A DNA stretch of 64,000 nt, from assembly GCA_020726505.1 (NCBI GenBank), contig JAHLEZ010000017.1, positions 1,240,001 through 1,304,000 of the forward strand, written 5' to 3'. Positions 10,433 to 21,934 of the stretch are shown one piece after another. A program made the position numbers and the translations under genes. This DNA comes from Leptodontidium sp. MPI-SDFR-AT-0119. Taxonomy: Eukaryota; Ascomycota; Leotiomycetes; Helotiales; Leptodontidiaceae. How positions within the stretch are numbered: position 1 is the first letter of the stretch; the number at the start of each line of letters is the position of its first letter. The notes under the pieces were generated by a model. That model was not told the DNA's origin, did not search any database, and saw only the letters and a program-made list of their open reading frames with translations.

Positions 10433-12600
10433 CTAGCGAGGTACTTCTTCGATTCCTGCAACTGCATCACTTACTATTGCGATGTTATTATTGTTCCGTG
10501 CCTGCGCTTCATAGAGACTGACCTCTTCAAATGAATCCTTTACATATAGACGCACTATTGTCACCTCGCGTGTTTGCCCGAGTCGATAGATTCGCGCGAG
10601 TGCCTGCTCTTCAAGCGTGGGATTCCTAGATAATTAGCTAATTAGGATAAGTGTATATAAGAGAGGCTCACCAGTGAGGCTCCATTAAGTATGCTCGAGA
10701 TACTGCCGTTAGAGTGAGTCTATTAAGTATTAGCTACAAAGTTCAATACTAGGGAATAAATTAAAATCACGAACTTACCCCACAGCACCACAGGATAATA
10801 TAAGCAACATGATGCGAATGCTTGGATCTGTTTTGAATTTGTCTATGACGCTTTGTCGATCGCCTTGCGGGACTTTACCGTCATAACGGACGCTAGACAG
10901 GGATGCTTAATTTAAGCCTTTTTCAACGAGGTCAAGTGTTAGTCGCCATGTTAAGAAGACGATACTTTATAGTATTAGCTAGAGTATATTAAAAATAATG
11001 TGAGTGAAAGTACCACTTCACGTCCCGCGGGACCGTCTAAAGATCTGCGACGAGGGCTTTGACCTTAAATGGGAGGCTGTTAAGGGTTGAATCTAGTGGG
11101 ACTTCATGGCTTACTAAGTCTGATGCCTCCTCTTCTAGTACTGTACGAGTAGTGCAGACTACTATTGCAAGACATGCGGGGCGATGCCCACATGTAATCT
11201 TCCCTCTGCCTTTTTTGATCTTACTTAGACATTCAGAGTATATTATCCTCAAACAGCTAAAGAACAAAGGGTCTTACCGTGTCATTAATTCATCCAGAAC
11301 ATTTTCAGATACGTCGAGTATTGAAGAACATTGTGAGCATGTAATTAAGTGTATTTCACTCTAAGTATTATACGTCAGTTATGCTACTTTACTCCAGTCG
11401 GAATTCATCGACTTTTTCTCGTGCCTTGATTAGTAGTGGAGTCCTAGATTACAGAATAGTCGTAGCGACTCGATCTACTAGAGAACGCTGACAAAACCCC
11501 TTGCCATAGACGTTCCTAAGCCATTTTCAAGAGCCTCGTTAATTCTAGTGATAGTCTATTCGCGAAGCTCGTCGTATACTGCCCTCTCCTTATAGGATAG
11601 ATAGATTGGCAGTAAGAAATCACGCCGTGGAGGAAGGTCAATTGTTCCTTTGGCTCTACGGAGCAGAAGACAGGCAGAAAGGCGCCGAAGCCTTTTCGTA
11701 GTATCTTGATCTTTTCCTGACTTCCAGATCTGAGAGATATCGGTGTCGAAACGGTCTGGATCGTCGTACGGATGGGCTCGTATGAACTTGAGTAGCGACA
11801 CAAGATCTCCGAGCCGATTCTGGATCGGAGTGCCACTGACAGCCCAGCGTGCCGTGGAGTCAAGATCATAAATAGCGCGAGCCATTTTCGATTGTCCATT
11901 GCGGATAAAGTGAGCTACCAGATTAATTTTGATGTCAAAGGGTCATACACACAGCGCACCTTACCTTCGTCTAGAATAATTCGTCTCCAACACACTTGAA
12001 ATAATACCGAGCCGCCTGTATCTCTACTTGATTTCCATTCGGCGGACACTGTATAATAAGTGGTCAGCACAATATCTACCTGTTCAAGCCTGCTAATGTT
12101 GGCCAGTTTAGTTTGGCCATAGGGGCGGCGACATTTAAACCACCAGCCGAAACGTGCCTAGAAAAGGTCAGCTTCTATCTTAACTATACTAACTTGTCGG
12201 ACATACTCAATCAGCTGTTCTTCCCAGCTTCCAAGAACTAATTAAAGTTAATTTGAACGCTCATGAAATAATGCAGAGGAAAGTTCATACGAGTTGGAAA
12301 CATGATCACAAGCGTTGCTGAGGTATAACACTTTTCATAGCCCATGATTTCCCTTGGCACTCGTCTGTTGTCCAGGTCGGTTGCTACCAATGCTATCATT
12401 GTCAAGGTTTTACCAAGTCCCATAGGATCGGCAATGATACCCCCACTGAATTGTGGAGGCTCTTCGACTTGATAGGCGTTGGAAATAGTGTTAACAAACC
12501 TAAGATGAGTTAAGTAATACAGACGAAGATCTAAGAACTTTTGTCGATACTTACACTCGGCCTTATCCGGTGTCAACTTTCTCCCAGATATCCGTCTAGT
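10433..12600 (-). pseudogene. SNF2-family helicase pseudogene (RAD5/RAD16-like), RIP-damaged
   Basis: Reads from 12600 down to the stop at 10433. In order: motif I DPMGLGKT (about 12405-12429) within GGIIADPMGLGKTLTM; TTYYTVSAEW and RRIILDEG (DEAH-like box region, near 12000); ARWAVSGTPIQNRLGD (near 11830); LLLRRAKGTIDLPPRR; LRLFCNLGLHY; then the helicase C-terminal domain with LVADL, SIVFLTW, VRYDGKVPQ, GAVGLTLTA, and EPHWNPTLEEQALARIYRLG. Introns such as 10626-10671 (46 bp) fit GT-AG. In-frame stops sit where the family has Gln, for example after DELRE (11556-11558), before IESLRLF (a double TAG) and after LGLHY. These are CAG/CAA to TAG/TAA changes, that is CpA to TpA as RIP makes. SNF2 proteins remodel chromatin or repair DNA; this copy cannot make a full protein. 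An extreme N-terminus was not found. Confidence 0.85.
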
Positions 12601-13960
12601 TATTATTAAAACCCTAACCTTCTTCTCTCCGCAACATAAAGGTTAAGGCTTGTTTTTGATGCCTTGGGGTAAGTTAATAGAGTTAGCTCTGGAAGTTTTA
12701 CGGTGTGACCTACCTCTTTAGGGGAGCTTGTATAATTGATAGCTAAGGGGTTTCCTCTAAGTCAATGTAGCTATTTAGAATATCCAAAGAGTCGAGACGA
12801 TGCGTGATATCTTAGAAGTTTAATCCGCATCTATTAGTAACAACGTTAGAAAGAAGTAGACAAGTGTTGATGTTATATACTAAAAGTTTTTAGGGGTTAC
12901 AGTATTTTACTTCCATGTGGCATGACTAGGGATCTTGTAAATAGATTTCGTGTCCTAGATTGCGGTACTATTGGATTTGCATAGAAGGTTTAAATGCGAG
13001 GGATAGACTGGCTCTTGTCCAGTATAAATATGGGTTTCCCTGCTTTATTTGAATGTTTCTATACTAGGAACTATCAGCCTGACGGTATATTAACATAAAT
13101 CTATTCTCCTCACGAAAAAGGTCCTTGTCTTGCAGTATTAAAGCAAAAGATTTATCACCCTTTCCAATTAAAAAATACTCGTGTGCGCGAGTTACAAGAC
13201 CGACACCTAGATCCTGGTAGGAAGCCTAACCGGCATCGTCATATCTGCGGACTACCCCACCCTTTAACACTGTCGTGTATGAAGAGATCGCGCCTGCGCA
13301 AACAGTGCCCGAGGCAAAGCGATCATCGTGCCAAATATCGCTAGTGGGCCCGGCGTTATGCCCTCCCTCTATAATGTCTACTTCACGGCCGGCTCGACGC
13401 CTTTATAGACGCGACCCACATTCCACTTTGTGAACAATCAGCTTGCGATGCGTTATATTGGGCAGTGCGGTTGAAACACAAGTGATGCCAACCAGATGTT
13501 TTGTGACTCAATTGCAGTGGACTGCAAAGCTGACGCTATATTTACTACCGCTACGACAAGGCTCTGGGGGTAGTATACGTGAGGTTTAGATGTTATTATG
13601 GCTAAGCTAAATCGGTGAGGTATAGTGATAAAAAATTGTGCTGTTGCTGGAACGAATATTGATTGCACCACGACAGCTTGATGGTCGCGGGCTGGCAGCT
13701 GGTAATCAGAAAGCTTATTCAAATTCAAGACCATGCCTGCCAATCAGCCTCATCAGTCTGCCATGTTTTCTTTTACTGAGTTTCTCTTTGAATCGGGCCT
13801 GCTATGTAAAGGGCAGGCTGAATGTGGCCCAAGTAAATGCATGTAACAGGTTCGCTTAATAGGGAGTAAAAAGCAATCATCCAATGATATTTAACCTCTA
13901 CCACACCTAAACAACGCATACTTCTTACTGCCTTTTCCGTACTTCAGAATCAGTTTCTCC
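12601..13960. other. AT-rich stretch with an unidentified coding-like patch
   Basis: No clear gene. From about 13225 to 13470 one plus-strand frame has higher GC and protein-like content (for example IVPNIASGPGVMPSLYNVYF) with several in-frame stops, so it may be part of another RIP-damaged gene. I could not assign it to a family. The rest is AT-rich without long frames. Confidence 0.3.
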
Positions 13961-14063
13961 ACCGGATTTTCTGTCAAATCTTCTCGAGAACAAAAAGCAT
14001 CGAATCGGGCCAGTAAACCAAAAATTCGTATCACCAGCAAGGCTCTAAACCCGCAGCCTCACG

Positions 14064-16223
14064 ATGTCCATACAAGCGCCGTATATATATCGTCCGCTGG
14101 AAGATGGCCAGATTAAGCTCCTAGTACTGTTCCCAGGGACAGGCGATAAAGAAGTGGTAATTGCGCTGGTTCACCGGCCCAGACGCTCAAAGCCCATTTA
14201 TAAAGCCCTGTCATACGTTTAGGGCTCTTCTGACCGGACGGACGAAGTGACGGTGACGCAAGCTTCGGCCTCTCGCATAGCATCCAAGCATCTCAAGCGA
14301 AACCCCGCGTCGCGGAATGAGTCCAGTCGCTTGGCTATTGGGAGGAATTTATTTGTCGCGTTGCAGCACTTGCGCCGCAAGGACGAAGCAAGGGGACTTT
14401 AGGTGGATGCAATATCAATCAATCAGGACGATCCCGAAGAGAGAAGCAAAGAGGTGGCCAGAATGGGTGGCATCTACCGAAGGGCTCGTCGCGTTATTGT
14501 CTGGCTGGGGGGGGAAAGCGAAGATAGCAACTTAGCAATGAGTACTCTAGAGAAAGTAGGCCGGGACGTATTTTATCGGAAAAGTGGCAGCAGTTTCGCG
14601 TAGGGGGTTAAGCGCAGAAGTGAATTAGAACGATTACAAAGTAGCTCGCAGGAGATACAAGCTACACGTCCGTCTTAGATCGCAATCAACCGTCTTTTAA
14701 GCCGAGTATAGTTCACTCGATTGTGGGTTCTCCAGGAGATTAGTCTTGCCTCTGATACTGTTGTTACAGTGGGAAAGCAAGAAATGCCATGGGACCTTCT
14801 ACGCGGCGCACTCCTCTAGCTTGAACGCCGTGGACGGAGCATACTTTCCGACTTCTTAGACAAGAAAATCATCGCGCAATTGAGCCCTTTAACGATCCAA
14901 AAATATTCTTGCGCTTTAGTCAATATGACTTCATTCGCCATACACACGCATTGTTTCGATCCTCGCGATCGGATTTACGGCGTCCTCAGCCTATTAAATC
15001 GCCGTGTGGCCGCGCTAATCACTCCCGACTACTTCCGACCCGCCAACTAGGTTTACACCGACGCCGTTCTTGCTAAGATTGAGGGATACGAGTCACTGAA
15101 CATTCTACAGCTATACACTTTCCCAGATGAGAATGAGAATAGAGATAGGGATGGGGATAGGGATGGGGATAGGGATAGGACGTCGACATCGACATCGACT
15201 TCGACTTCGACTTCGACTTCGACTTCGACATCGTTGGATCTTCTGCAGCTGTGCACTCCCCCACATGAGATATCCGCTCTATTGATCCAGCGCCCTTCCT
15301 AGGTGCCTGATTTCTCCAATCCGGCGTCGTTTCGGAAATTTACTGTTCACTCGCGGGCAGTAAGTGTATCTCAACCCAAAACCAACTACGATCTAGCCGA
15401 AGGAACGCTGAGCATTCGCGGTAGGCTCATTGATACCGTTTCGTGCGTCTCGGCCCATATGCCGATAGATGGGACCGTCACGGATACCATTAAGATATAC
15501 AGAAAATGGGAGCCCGTAGATGCAGACACCGCAGATTCCGTTGTAGGTGGTCTCCTCAGGGAGTCATTTGTAACGTCCATTTTGGCAGATTATTCGCGCT
15601 CTATTCTTTTTTCAGCGAAGCGCCGCAACCCTACTATACTAGATCTAATGGTAAAATACAATCGCTTAGTGAGCACAGATAAATCGAATAATCAAGCTTC
15701 TTCTTAAGTCGTAAGAGAAGTACACGTATTTCTAAAAGGTAGAGCCATATTCAGGACAAAGAAAGGATACCTAAGTATCTGCACAGCATCAACCCGTGTA
15801 GGGGATCAAGTGTGCATCGCTCTCGGATGCCTCGACCCTCTTATGCTTCGTCCTAATTCTAGCGTAAAAGGCTATCACTAAGTTGGAGGTGCCTGCTTTG
15901 TGTCTGGTCTGGAATATAGCGCTAGTCTATTAAGTCCGCTGCCTTCTAGGTGGAAGCACACCTGGCTTCTAATACATGGCTCCACAAGTATTGAGTTCCG
16001 CAGTCCTAAAGGCAAAGAAACGCAACTTAATCCCCAGGCCAGGCCAGTGCTAGCTGGATAGAACGTCTACCATGCGGTTATAAGAGAAAACGGACGCTCG
16101 AGTAACAAAAAAATGTACTTTGAGAATGTTGAGACAGGAGACAAGCTTTATGATGATCCAAGGTTAATATCTGAGAATTTGAAGACTCTAGGAATTGAAC
16201 TCGAGGACATCGTCTTAGTCTAA
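14064..16223 (+). pseudogene. Full-length HET-domain gene inactivated by nonsense changes only
   Basis: One frame of 719 codons from ATG 14064 to the stop at 16221-16223 keeps HET family content throughout, with no frameshift. Blocks are YRPLEDGQIKLL, ALSYV*GSS, LAIGRNLFVALQHL, VDAISINQDDPEERSKEV, TRLWVLQEISLASD, FDPRDRIYGVLSLL, PS*VPDFSNPASF, KKGYLSICTASTRVGDQVC and LMLRPN. About eleven internal stops interrupt it. The first two (14220 and 14400) and the one at 15300 fall exactly on family Trp positions (TGG to TAG), and others fit former Gln codons, as expected from RIP acting on either strand. A Thr-Ser repeat (see 15130-15232) sits inside the frame. Presumed former role is allorecognition. 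Confidence 0.88.
15130..15232 (+). repeat. In-frame GGGATA and TCGAC(A/T) repeats in the HET pseudogene
   Basis: Two adjoining hexamer arrays, first agggatgggGAT-type units and then tcgacttcgaca-type units, keep the HET frame and encode Arg-Asp-Gly-Asp repeats followed by about eight Thr-Ser dipeptides. All units are multiples of six bases. Confidence 0.85.
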
Positions 16224-17500
16224 TACAATGTTACTGAAAGAACCTGGAAATTCTATAAAATAGAAAGAGTACTAAAAGCCTCGAGATAATCCTCAAGATA
16301 GTTTGTGGGGTTTGAATTTAGGATCGAGTGGGATTTTATTCTTTAATAGGATTTAAGGCGCGAAACAGCTGATGATTGCACTGAGGAAGACTGCTTCCAC
16401 TTCAATAAAAACACCTAAGCATTAGAGCACAGAGGAGTAAATTCAGAACGAGCGAAGCTTAAATACTAGGTTTCTAGCATAAGATACTCTCCTAGCTCTT
16501 AAAAAAATCGCGGGGTGCTCTTCAAGTCACTTTAAGGCTATAGCCCAGCCACCGCAGGCACATTACTATACAACTTCTGAGAGGCACAACAAAAATGGCT
16601 CAATTGTAGAGGCATAGTCAGTGAAGAGAAATTACAGATTCTCCGAAATTTAAGGGACGAGCAGCAAGTAGCTCCGTTTGGTCCTCATCAAGAATTAGCA
16701 GAATATCTAACGCCATACTGCCCTCTCCGAGCGGGAGAGGAGCAGTGCTTTCAGTTTCTCAGGTATCTAGGTATCTAAGCATTGTCGTTACTCTCGTCAC
16801 TTCAATCACATAGCTAATAACCAAGTTCATTCGATTTCTCGTTTTCTCTAAAGACATGTCTTCCAGGATACTAGCATTGACCTTAACCTTTCAGAAGCTA
16901 GGCTCCTTCCTAAGCAACGAATTAGGCTTTCCTATACATAGCTACATTTCCACCACGAAACTCGTGCTTGAGGCACAAAGGTTAATTAGTCGTACTAGTA
17001 GTGTGAGAGAAACTCTACTCGGATAGGTCAGCTATAAACTTCGCTCCCACATAAGCTACTTGGCAGTTCTTGGAAGTATTCCTATTGAACCCTTTATTTC
17101 CCTATTTCACATCATCACGGGAAATTCCCAGGCGCTCACTCGGTGTGGGATCTGTACGACCGCGAAGCTGACAGTATCGAATCACATCTCTGTCTCAGAC
17201 CAGCTCAGCTGTTCTTGGCCAAGGCTACCACAGTAAGTGCGAAAGCGCAATTAGGCAATCAGGTTGAGGCGTGAAGGGAAGCCAAGATTTGGGGTCACAC
17301 ACGTATTCTTCAGCCGCCTCCACACTTTTAAAGCCTTACCGAACATTTGCAGGAGCTGAGGACGGAGGCTTCTTTGCCAGTGCCTAGGCACCGGTATTTA
17401 ATCCCACTACTTACCTCATCCAAGGTATCCAAACAACAGCGCAGTACCTCATTCTTATAACCTTTTATATTTGTTAAAAAATAGCTCTACCTTCTTCATC
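16224..17500. other. Gene-free stretch
   Basis: About 1.3 kb between the HET pseudogene and the DUF2278 gene. Open frames are short and the composition is mixed. It may include the promoter of the DUF2278 gene near its end. No family features are seen. Confidence 0.4.
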
Positions 17501-18040
17501 ATGCCAATCAAAGACTACGGAGTCTGGATTACCTATCCAATCAGTTACGTTGCTGAAAAGGACAAATCGACTCCTCACCTGCAGCTCTTCTTTAACGAAG
17601 TCCCAACTGCCACCAAGGGACGTTTCAGGGCAACAATCAACATCAAGTCTTCCACAGTCGAAGAATCCCGACTTGTCTACTGGTTTGTCCGGAATCTTAA
17701 CAATCATCCTATCACTGGCGATCTTGACTCGTTTGAGCCAGGCTGGCATCCATTAAGTAGTGATAGTTTACCGTCTTTGGATTATATTCGTGGAAACTTA
17801 ATGGATTTGAAAGATAGGACGTTGTTAAGACACAATGTTCTAGGAGAGAATAACGATATTATTGATTTTATATCACTTGTTTTAGATCAGGCTATTACGC
17901 AGAAAGCGGTTATCTATCTTTTTGGAGAGCAGTTCCCGAACAGAATTCATGATGTGCACATAGTATATAACCTCTTTTCCTATTGTCGATCTCTTCCATC
18001 CCAAGTAAATCGTTCCCTAAACTCCAGTTCTTGCGCATAG
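17501..18040 (+). pseudogene. DUF2278 (YukJ-like) protein, C-terminus lost
   Basis: ATG 17501 opens MPIKDYGVWITYPISYV. It is followed by DUF2278 hallmarks: FRATINIKSS, SRLVYWFVRNLNNHPI, LDYIRGNLMDL, NNDIIDFISLVLDQAI, KAVIYLFGEQF and RIHDVHI. The family normally continues after the IHDIHM block with a Gly/Asn-rich segment and a final conserved stretch. Here the sequence after HDVHI (about residue 155) turns into unrelated residues and stops at 18038. A short intron starting at gtatat is possible, but I see no family sequence downstream. DUF2278 function is unknown. There are no internal stops, so this copy escaped the RIP seen on both sides. Confidence 0.6.
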
Positions 18041-19239
18041 CGAGCAGTGTTCACAGTAGTGTACGTTCTGTATTACTAGCTCCGTATTCAGGTGGTCTGA
18101 TACATACGTCGTACCGTATTCTTGAGACCGTACGTATTGGCAGGGGTAGTGACAATACTGTATTATACGGCAATATACTGAGATACAGGGGAAATACGGC
18201 GCTAGACTCAAAATGAACTACTAACTTAGCCTAACATACAACACAACGTTAGGAACCCTTTAAATATATAAAAAATTAAAAGTCGATAACAATTTCAACC
18301 CGAGATAGCGCGGCACTTCTATATAGTATCGCCAAATCTCTACAAGACAATAACATTTATATACAATACGTTATTTTTACAATATATAATGAAAGGCGAG
18401 ATAGCTAAACTAGGATTAGTATTTGTTAATATACTAAAGGATAGAACACGAGCTAATTCCCTTTTATAAACAGAAATCTGAAAAATCGCTTCTCGGCAAA
18501 AGTCCAAGAGCTTTATGCCAAGACTTAGGGGAATCTTAATCCTATAACTACGGTATTATATAAACGAACAATTGAGGGTACTCTAAATCGGGCTAGGGGA
18601 ATCAATGATCAGAATAACGGCATGCAAGTATTAGTAATAGGGAGTCTCCACCTAATTAGCGGTGCGCTCTGTCTCTTAGAGTCTGACTATTCGATACAGA
18701 GCCTATATTAAGAAAGTTATCATCTTTTTCCACGAGGGGGTAACCACTTGGCACCATGTAGGTTACCTCCTAGCCGGAATATGGAATTGAGGAAACCACA
18801 GAGAATAGTAGGGACAGGGATAACGAATATTATGTATAACTTGAGAATAGGACTAGAAGCGGCTCTCCTGAAATAGAAAGTGTAGGCTCCAGGGATCTAT
18901 ATTTATAGACCAATTAACCGGGCTTACGTAACTAGGCTATAAGGCTAATCGTATTGGAAAATGACTGTTCTTAAGAATCTTAGAGTTCAATCTTCCCCTT
19001 CCTCCTGTTTTCATTTTCGTCTAGAGTCTACTTTGGCTACTACTGCGCTACTGGTGATATAAAAGGTTTTGCTCCTGGCACCCAAGTTTCTGCCTGTCTA
19101 GCTGTGGTTCTAGAATGTAATACCTGCCTACAACTTGAGGAGTAAGTGGCAGTAAGCGAAAATAGGATAGGCCGGGATTGGAAAGAAGAACAGGAAGAAA
19201 TCTATAGAGTAACGCCGAAAATACGGTATTAGTTTGACA
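18041..19239. other. Degenerate AT-rich stretch with repeated TACGG/CAATA words
   Basis: About 1.2 kb with no recognisable gene. 18090-18205 repeats words such as cgtaccgtattc, acgtattggcagggg and acggcaatatac in both orientations, which suggests a small old element abutting the broken DUF2278 gene. The remainder is AT-rich. The C-terminal end of the minus-strand glycosyltransferase may reach a little below 19240. Confidence 0.35.
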
Positions 19240-20642
19240 AGCTTAGTGAGGTAGATCTAACCTCTAAAGACTAAAAGGATTTGTATTTAGTTTCTTGATT
19301 CCGAATAGAGATTGGTCTTAATAAGAGCATAGAACATCCCAGAAAAGTGACAGGTTAGACAAGCTCGGGATGTAAGTAGTCCACACAGTCCACGGCAAGC
19401 GTCGCCATACCGTACGATCAGTAAACAGAGAGCAGAGGTTCGACCGGAAAGTTGTGCGTGCCCAACGTAAAAGCTGTGCCAGGAACTTTAGAAACTGCCC
19501 GAGTGACGTCTCTACCGTAGCACTATCGGTACATTAGAACTTTATCTTATAGTTCTGTAGATGGCTCAAGACCCAGCGTGTAATAAAGTTATCGTCGTCG
19601 GGGTTCAGTAGACCGAGTAAGCCAAAGAAGAAGTATTCGTTAGTGAATACATTACAAAGTTACTATCGAGGATCTCTGTTAGAATAACCATGGCTCGTCC
19701 CGAGACCACAAAGACTCCTCCATTCCATAACGTTAGTGGCTCGGATCTCGAAGTTATGTCGTTCCAGATAAAAGGCCCCCATTACATTCCAGAACGACTC
19801 CTAATATCTTCCCCAAAGCGAGTGAGCCTCGTGACCTTTACGGCGGACTGCCTTCTTTGTCCCGCATAAGCCAACGCATGGATTTTCGAAAACAGGCACA
19901 ACAGAGTCTATAAACAAACCCGGCAGAAACACGTGATTATCGAGGAACATAGTCAATCGAGTCTGGACATATTAAATAGCATGTGTCATTTGGCAGCGTT
20001 TGTCAGCGACACCAGTATACGTGACTCAGACAGATGAGCCTCCTTAAATCTTGTCACGGATACTCGGTAACTGTTTATTGACCTCTGTAGCCTTGAATCC
20101 GTGTCGGTGACAATAATGATCCCCGTAGGTTTATTGATCAGACAAGTCGTAAGACACTCTTTAAAGTCGGGATTATCTGTCTCTAAGACTGAGACAGTAG
20201 GCAGAATTATTGTAACATCTTTCGGACCTATAGTTCTAATCGTAGGAAGACTTACTCGCTTGTATCGCCAGAAGGAGTAAAGGTTGACGAAGAGTCGAAA
20301 GTAGCGCCGTGCAGCCAGCGCAGTGAACCAGATCAGAGCAGAGTCGTCCACCCTCTCGGAGAGCTTGCTGATCCCAAATAAAAGTAAAAATAAAATGGTG
20401 TGCGGTAATAAGGATAAGATACTGATTTAAGTAGCGGTTTTAGTCTTAAGGATGACGAGGAAGCCGGAGACGAGGTTAAACGTCCAACAACCGATAATGT
20501 AAACTGTGAGTCGTGTATAGCGGAAACTGCTAGAGGGGTGAGCTTCCTTTAATAATAATAAGTAGGCCATTACATATAATAGAATAATAAAGGCAAGTTT
20601 CTCCTGAGGTCTAGTGGCTAAGAATAGCTGATTAGCCATCAT
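19240..20642 (-). pseudogene. Family-2 glycosyltransferase pseudogene (Cps1/hyaluronan-synthase-like)
   Basis: Reads from 20642 downwards. The N-terminal part has membrane-like segments (AFIILLYVMAYLLLL and YIIGCWTFNLVSGFLVIL), then ARRYFRLFVNLYSFWRY, DVTIILPT, NPDFKECL and GIIIVTD, in one frame with a stop at 20427. After frame changes come WNVMGAFYLERHNFEI, NGGVFVVSGRA, FTNEYFFFGLLG, LNPDDDNFITRW, FLKFLAQLLRWARTTF and DRTVW. DDD..RW and the Q-x-x-RW motif are the catalytic signatures of processive GT2 enzymes that make polysaccharide at the plasma membrane. Several in-frame stops and frame changes rule out a working product. Composition and stop pattern suggest RIP plus small indels. Confidence 0.82.
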
Positions 20643-21155
20643 AAGTTGGTTTGCCGACGTTAACGCCGTGGGTTATTAGGGTAATTAAAGAGCAGTCAGC
20701 TAGAACAGAGGTAAGACTGTCGTTTGAAAACAAACTCAGGGAGGGGAAGGCTCATATATGTAATGGGAGGAGAGATCCTAAAACCCTTAAGAAGTCAAAT
20801 CAGACATCGAGTAATAGTTTGTATAAGCGACTGCGCTCTTAGGCTTGTTATTACTTTAGTGCGTATATGTAATCATATACTCGAATTGGATAGGTCTATA
20901 TATATATATATATATATTAAATAGCCATGAGAAATAAAAGAGAGCCACCTATATTTGAAATTTTAATCAAAACACGGCTAACCGTAAGCGCTATTGACAT
21001 AATCTACCTTATAAAAACTCCCGGAAAAAATTCTCATTCACCGTTATAGCTTTTTGTATGTAGATATGATATTCTTTATCTAAAAGGGGAGAATCTCAAT
21101 TAGTAAGAGGAGCGTTAAGGATTCTTTAAAGTAACTCACTTGCCGGCCGTTAAAC
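20643..21155. other. Spacer with TA microsatellite
   Basis: About 510 bp, AT-rich, with a TA run at 20897-20918. No gene content is seen. It probably once held the promoter of the glycosyltransferase. Confidence 0.45.
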
Positions 21156-21893
21156 TTAGACATGCTTAGTAGTCACAATCTGTCCTGATAGCTGGTTTGT
21201 TAGAAATGTATGACAGGGAGTTAGCGAACAGAGATAGGTTGAAGTCGCCTCTAAAGGATCCTTAGGAGGCGTATAAGAGCAAGTGCACCTCGGGGCATGA
21301 GCAGAGGGCATCTGCATGTCCATAACTGATTTGACTAACCCTTGGTCATCACTTAAAGCGACAGGGCACTTAGATGGTGAGAGATTCGGGCTGCTCGATG
21401 GGACGGTCGGTTGTGTCAAGGTATGTTCAGGCTTGGCATCTTCGGATATCTTCGGCGGCTTCGACTTTGCTTCAATGGGCTTCGAGATGAGTTTCTCCAC
21501 ATTGCTAATGGCTTCATCCGGTGATTTCCTGTGTCCCATAAGAAACGAAAAAATTTCCGCTGGGCTAAATTTCAGCTCCGGCACGTTACTAGCAAACTCT
21601 TTTGTCAGCTGCTCAACTCTCTCGGCCTTTTCCCTCTGAATAGCTGCCGCTTCGTGGGCCTTTGCATTGTCTCCTGTTTGAGCGTCCTTGGAAAGAGCGA
21701 CGGCCTCTTGTGTTGACTTAAAGACGTGGCAGAAGAGGTCAGCCGTCATTTCCTTGCCCGCGAGCCCAAGCTCAACCTTCTTGTCCACACGGCCTGGTTG
21801 TATAGTACAGGGACATGACATGTGCTGCAAGATTGGTACGACACAATCGTTCAAAGCAGTGCAGCGCGAATACGACTGCTTGCAACAGATCAC
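21156..21893 (-). pseudogene. BCS1-like AAA ATPase, C-terminal fragment
   Basis: The frame encodes IQPGRVDKKVELGLAGKEM (the end of a BCS1-type AAA module, normally xRPGRVD), then LTKEFASNVPELKFSPAEI, a family helix that ends the AAA fold, and SPDEAISNVEKLISKPIE. The Walker A and B motifs are absent. The first 30 or so residues (Cys-rich, CCKQSYSRC) are not AAA-like. BCS1 proteins insert the Rieske protein in mitochondria, and fungi also have many relatives of unknown role. The open frame begins at GTG rather than ATG and continues open to the edge of the pogo element 40 bp upstream. I read it as a truncated gene tail. Confidence 0.6.
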
Positions 21894-21934
21894 GATATCG
21901 GAAAATGCAGCTATAGATTTCGATTCGGATGCTA

